From positions 1 through 5,717 of the forward strand of contig JAFWWX010000366.1 of NCBI GenBank assembly GCA_017517985.1: 5,717 nucleotides of DNA, given 5' to 3'. Each line of letters opens with the position of its first letter. The first letter of the stretch is position 1. A model generated the notes under the pieces. It was not told the origin of the DNA. It made no database searches and saw nothing but the letters and a program-made list of their open reading frames with translations. The translations under genes were made by a program, and so were the position numbers. Shown piece after piece: positions 4,855-5,717 of this stretch. The DNA is from Clostridia bacterium (GTDB lineage: Bacteria; Bacillota_A; Clostridia; Oscillospirales; CAG-382).

Positions 4855-5160
4855 ATGCCGGAAGATATTAATAAACTATGGGAATTTGCCTGTTCAGGCA
4901 ATACCGAAAAGCTGAAGGAATACTACGAAAACGGTGGCAGTATCAACAACCGTTATTTCAGATTCGGCGAAAGTCACTCGCTGATTATGGGTGCTTTCCG
5001 AAACAGCCATTATGATACCGTAGAGTATCTGATGTCGGTTGGCGAAGGACTTACGAACAAGGAATATGACGAAATTAAAGCAAACCTTCGTCAACAGGAT
5101 ATTATGCATCAGTTGGTAGACCGTCAGGAACTACTGTTAGATTTAAAAGCAAATATGTAA
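4855..5160 (+). CDS. Small ankyrin-like repeat protein, 101 aa
   Basis: Two degenerate ankyrin-type helix-loop-helix units are visible. The first is LWEFACSGNTEKLKEYYENG with GSINN (8-32). The second is SHSLIMGAFRNSHYDTVEYL with MSVGE (40-64). The pattern of A..GN...L...Y..GG followed by A.rN..yD.veYLms.Ge is typical of ankyrin repeats, which mediate protein-protein contacts. Residues 65-101 are helical and end in KANM before TAA. With only about two repeats it is short for a free-standing ankyrin protein, so it may cap or bind a partner. The start codon directly follows the stop of the ArdA-like gene, and its ribosome binding site GGGAGG lies inside that gene, so the two are translationally coupled and probably made in fixed ratio. 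No enzymatic motif is seen. Confidence 0.75.
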   Translation: MPEDINKLWEFACSGNTEKLKEYYENGGSINNRYFRFGESHSLIMGAFRNSHYDTVEYLMSVGEGLTNKEYDEIKANLRQQDIMHQLVDRQELLLDLKANM

Positions 5161-5173
5161 GGAGATAAAGAGT

Positions 5174-5422
5174 ATGAAAATCGAATTAAAAATCATTGCG
5201 GATATAGATATCGACCAAGACGAATATCCCGATATGACTCCCGAAAAGGTGCTTGATGGTGTTAAGGTTTATGAATCGGATGTAGTTGACGGCTTTGAAA
5301 TCACAACTTCAATAAAAGGACTCGACAACACACAAGACTTCTTCCTCAAGAATGCAGTTTTAGAGGAAAAGCAGCTAATTGACGAGCAAGAATTAAACGA
5401 AGCACCGACATTAAGTATGTAA
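5174..5422 (+). CDS. Small highly acidic protein of unknown function, 82 aa
   Basis: No family is recognised. I count 21 Asp/Glu against 7 Lys and no Arg in 82 residues, a net charge near -14. The N-terminus (MKIELKIIADIDIDQDEYPD) looks like a beta strand followed by an acidic loop, then MTPEKVLDGVKVYESDVVDG and FEITTSIKG, consistent with a compact alpha/beta domain. There is no membrane segment or signal peptide. The ribosome binding site TAAGGAG (5158-5164) overlaps the upstream stop and is 9 nt from the ATG, so it is co-translated with the ankyrin-like gene. It ends in TLSM before TAA. Its charge and its place between two ArdA-like genes make a DNA-mimic role conceivable, but only by analogy. 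I recall similar short ORFs in gut conjugative elements without a known role. Confidence 0.8.
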   Translation: MKIELKIIADIDIDQDEYPDMTPEKVLDGVKVYESDVVDGFEITTSIKGLDNTQDFFLKNAVLEEKQLIDEQELNEAPTLSM

Positions 5423-5434
5423 AGGAGAACCGAT

Positions 5435-5717
5435 ATGCTAAAAGCACTAATTGAATATAAGGGCGCGACTCTTATATTAGACTTCCCGACAGAAGCAAAC
5501 ATCAACGAAGAACTTCGCTCCTTCGGTATAGAAAAACTTGCCCAAGATATATACCTCACAGATGATGAATCAGCAGATATTAAGGTGAAGCTGTTCTCTG
5601 AAAGCGATTTTGGAAACAAACTTGTGCCGATGTTTAACAGCGAACACACACTCACCACCGTGCGAGTCGCAGTCGACCTTTTAACAAAAGCATCGGATGA
5701 AATTAAAGAACTCATGG
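5435..5717 (+). CDS. ArdA-like protein N-terminus, paralogous to the 383-aa gene (runs off the right edge)
   Basis: The first 94 codons are present and the frame is open to the window end. The start is set by AAAGGAG (5421-5427), 7 nt from the ATG. The opening MLKALIEYKGATLILDFP, followed by NINEELRSFGI (23-33), aligns with the opening of the ArdA-like protein encoded from 3703, MIKVRIGNEKSTVIDFP followed by NEKLKEIGV. The later LVPMFNSE and the helix with LTKASDEIKELM also occupy comparable positions. The two genes therefore look like diverged tandem relatives. If the C-terminus also matches, this would be a second antirestriction protein, but that part is outside the window. It is the last visible member of the co-directional run, 12 nt after the acidic small gene. 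Confidence 0.75.
   Translation, partial: MLKALIEYKGATLILDFPTEANINEELRSFGIEKLAQDIYLTDDESADIKVKLFSESDFGNKLVPMFNSEHTLTTVRVAVDLLTKASDEIKELM

Overview
The window joins what looks like a chromosomal edge to the start of a mobile-element cargo region in a low-to-moderate GC Firmicute, most likely a gut clostridium. Support for this comes from the clostridial-style citrate synthase N-terminus, strong AGAAAGGA/TAAGGAG ribosome binding sites, consensus sigma-A promoters, a CCA-encoding tRNA gene, and a run of short hypothetical genes of the kind I recall from Tn1549-like and other gut integrative conjugative elements (a recollection, not a search result).

Layout. Positions 1-151 hold the 5' end of a minus-strand citrate synthase gene with its own extended -10 promoter (197-225). 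A divergent consensus promoter (285-312) drives a tRNA-Gln(CTG) gene (335-408), which ends at a strong intrinsic terminator (411-442). Positions 443-573 carry no credible gene, only small hairpins, and look like a junction. A second hairpin terminator (574-609) lies just before the ribosome binding site of the first cargo gene.

From 642 to the end of the window all genes are on the plus strand and tightly packed: a 245-aa protein with an ADP-ribosyltransferase-like R-S-E signature; two unknown proteins of 325 and 216 aa; an intrinsic terminator (3044-3079); a basic 177-aa unknown protein; an ArdA-like antirestriction protein of about 383 aa; a 101-aa ankyrin-like protein; an 82-aa very acidic protein; and the start of a second gene whose N-terminus resembles that of the ArdA-like protein. 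No integrase, relaxase or type IV secretion gene is visible, so the mobile-element reading is contextual.

How they may work together. A putative NAD-dependent transferase, an ArdA-like DNA mimic, a second ArdA-like N-terminus and a very acidic small protein in one transcriptional direction suggest an anti-defence (anti-restriction) block of a conjugative element. This is inference. The most unusual sequence-level signals are: (1) five of seven complete cargo genes end in a small polar residue plus Met immediately before the stop codon, and a sixth (the ArdA-like gene) looks like the same ending read through into the ribosome binding site; (2) two internal terminators are each followed by the same 13-nt leader and ribosome binding site; (3) a possible nonsense codon sits near the end of the 177-aa gene, followed by 23 open in-frame codons.
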